From Spirochaetaceae bacterium (lineage in GTDB: Bacteria > Spirochaetota > Spirochaetia > DSM-27196 > SKKC01): a DNA stretch of 13,535 nucleotides. The stretch spans positions 1-13,535 of the forward strand of contig PUOG01000255.1 of the NCBI GenBank assembly GCA_003552745.1, given 5' to 3'. Shown piece after piece: positions 13,301 to 13,535 of this stretch (position 1 is the first letter of the stretch; every line of letters starts with the position of its first letter). The position numbers and the translations under genes were made by a program. The notes beneath the pieces are model-generated. The model did no database searches. It was not told the origin of the DNA and saw only the letters and a list, made by a program, of their open reading frames with translations.

Positions 13301-13535
13301 ATGAAGAGAGCACTATGTCTTCTCGTTATGATGTCGCTCGTCGCGTTTGCGGCATTCGGCGGGGGCGCCGCCGAAGAGGCGGTTGAGCCGGAACAGACCC
13401 TCAGGGTCGCCGTCCCGACATTCCCGAACTCGATCGACGCCTCGATCGCCGCCGAACGGAATGCCCAGAACGTTGCGTGGCAGATGTTCGACAGTCTGGT
13501 ATTCCAGACGGAAACCGGAGAGGTCGAACCTGCGC
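13301..13535 (+). CDS. Solute-binding protein of a peptide-type ABC transporter (family 5), N-terminal part
   Basis: The first 78 residues of the gene are visible; it continues past the window edge. A Sec signal peptide (MKRALCLLVMMSLVAFAAF) is followed by GGGAAEEAVEPE, a flexible acidic tether. TLRVAVPTFPNSIDAS and the segment NAQNVAWQMFDSLVFQTETG then match the start of SBP_bac_5 proteins (LRVA...P..lDP.....A..V...+DSLV). These periplasmic proteins capture oligopeptides, nickel, opines or sugars for an ABC importer whose permease and ATPase genes usually follow. No lipobox cysteine is visible at the signal-peptide end. The start has AGGAGAGG immediately upstream (13291-13298), the strongest ribosome-binding site in the window. 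The ligand cannot be inferred from this part. Confidence 0.82.
   Translation, partial: MKRALCLLVMMSLVAFAAFGGGAAEEAVEPEQTLRVAVPTFPNSIDASIAAERNAQNVAWQMFDSLVFQTETGEVEPA

Noticed and set aside
12942..13304. A 120-codon plus-strand open frame in the spacer before the binding protein
   Set aside because: Its composition is Lys/Arg/Ser-rich without domain features, it has no good ribosome-binding site, and it runs through the region expected to hold promoters.

Overview
The window is 13.5 kb of GC-rich (roughly 60%) bacterial chromosome carrying mostly metabolic, transport and envelope genes on both strands. I see no rRNA, tRNA, CRISPR array or complete mobile element. The best guess at the host is a free-living, possibly salt-tolerant spirochaete. 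This rests on the style of the signal peptides (the binding protein at the right end has a Sec signal followed by Gly-Gly-Gly and acidic residues), a small Gram-negative-type outer-membrane-like protein, and acidic, Ser/Pro/Asp-rich linkers in several enzymes. The taxonomic call is an inference and is not secure.

Layout, left to right. (1) Positions 1-92 hold no recognisable gene and are less GC-rich. They abut a nucleoside-hydrolase-like gene cut off after about 60 residues (93-293, minus). (2) A minus-strand set follows: a SulP anion transporter (2334-4004), then a DUF5060 / apiosidase-like glycoside hydrolase (366-2225), then the hydrolase fragment. (3) A plus-strand sugar cluster is divergent from it: an AraC-family regulator (4122-4997), a GH4 alpha-galactosidase-type enzyme (5084-6406) and an NAD-dependent epimerase/dehydratase (6410-7396). 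Direct-repeat AraC-type half-sites lie between regulator and glycosidase. (4) A GAF protein with a decayed histidine-kinase C-terminus (7380-8498, minus) converges on the epimerase. (5) A small membrane protein with an HELGH motif (8681-9187, plus) is preceded by a possible 26-residue coupled leader peptide. (6) A minus-strand pair encodes UDP-glucose 6-dehydrogenase (10116-11435) and a CysQ-type phosphatase (9178-10119), joined by a GTGA overlap. (7) Then come a secreted, probably outer-membrane protein (11592-12152, plus), a HAD phosphatase (12168-12950, minus), a 350-bp spacer, and the start of a family-5 solute-binding protein (13301 to the end, plus).

How the genes fit together: segments 2 and 3 suggest scavenging of plant- or algal-type glycans and oligosaccharides, with the AraC protein likely switching on the GH4-epimerase pair. 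UDP-glucose dehydrogenase points to uronic-acid-containing surface polymer. CysQ removes PAP, which accumulates during sulfur assimilation or sulfation.

The most unusual features are regulatory. Four genes (SulP, AraC, GH4, UDP-glucose dehydrogenase) have sigma70-like promoter elements placed so that the start codon falls about 0-9 nt from the expected transcription start, with no Shine-Dalgarno sequence. This suggests leaderless or near-leaderless mRNAs, while other genes here have clear Shine-Dalgarno sites. The direct-repeat operator, the coupled leader peptide and the degenerate kinase are the other points worth a second look. I did not find a complete new multi-gene system.
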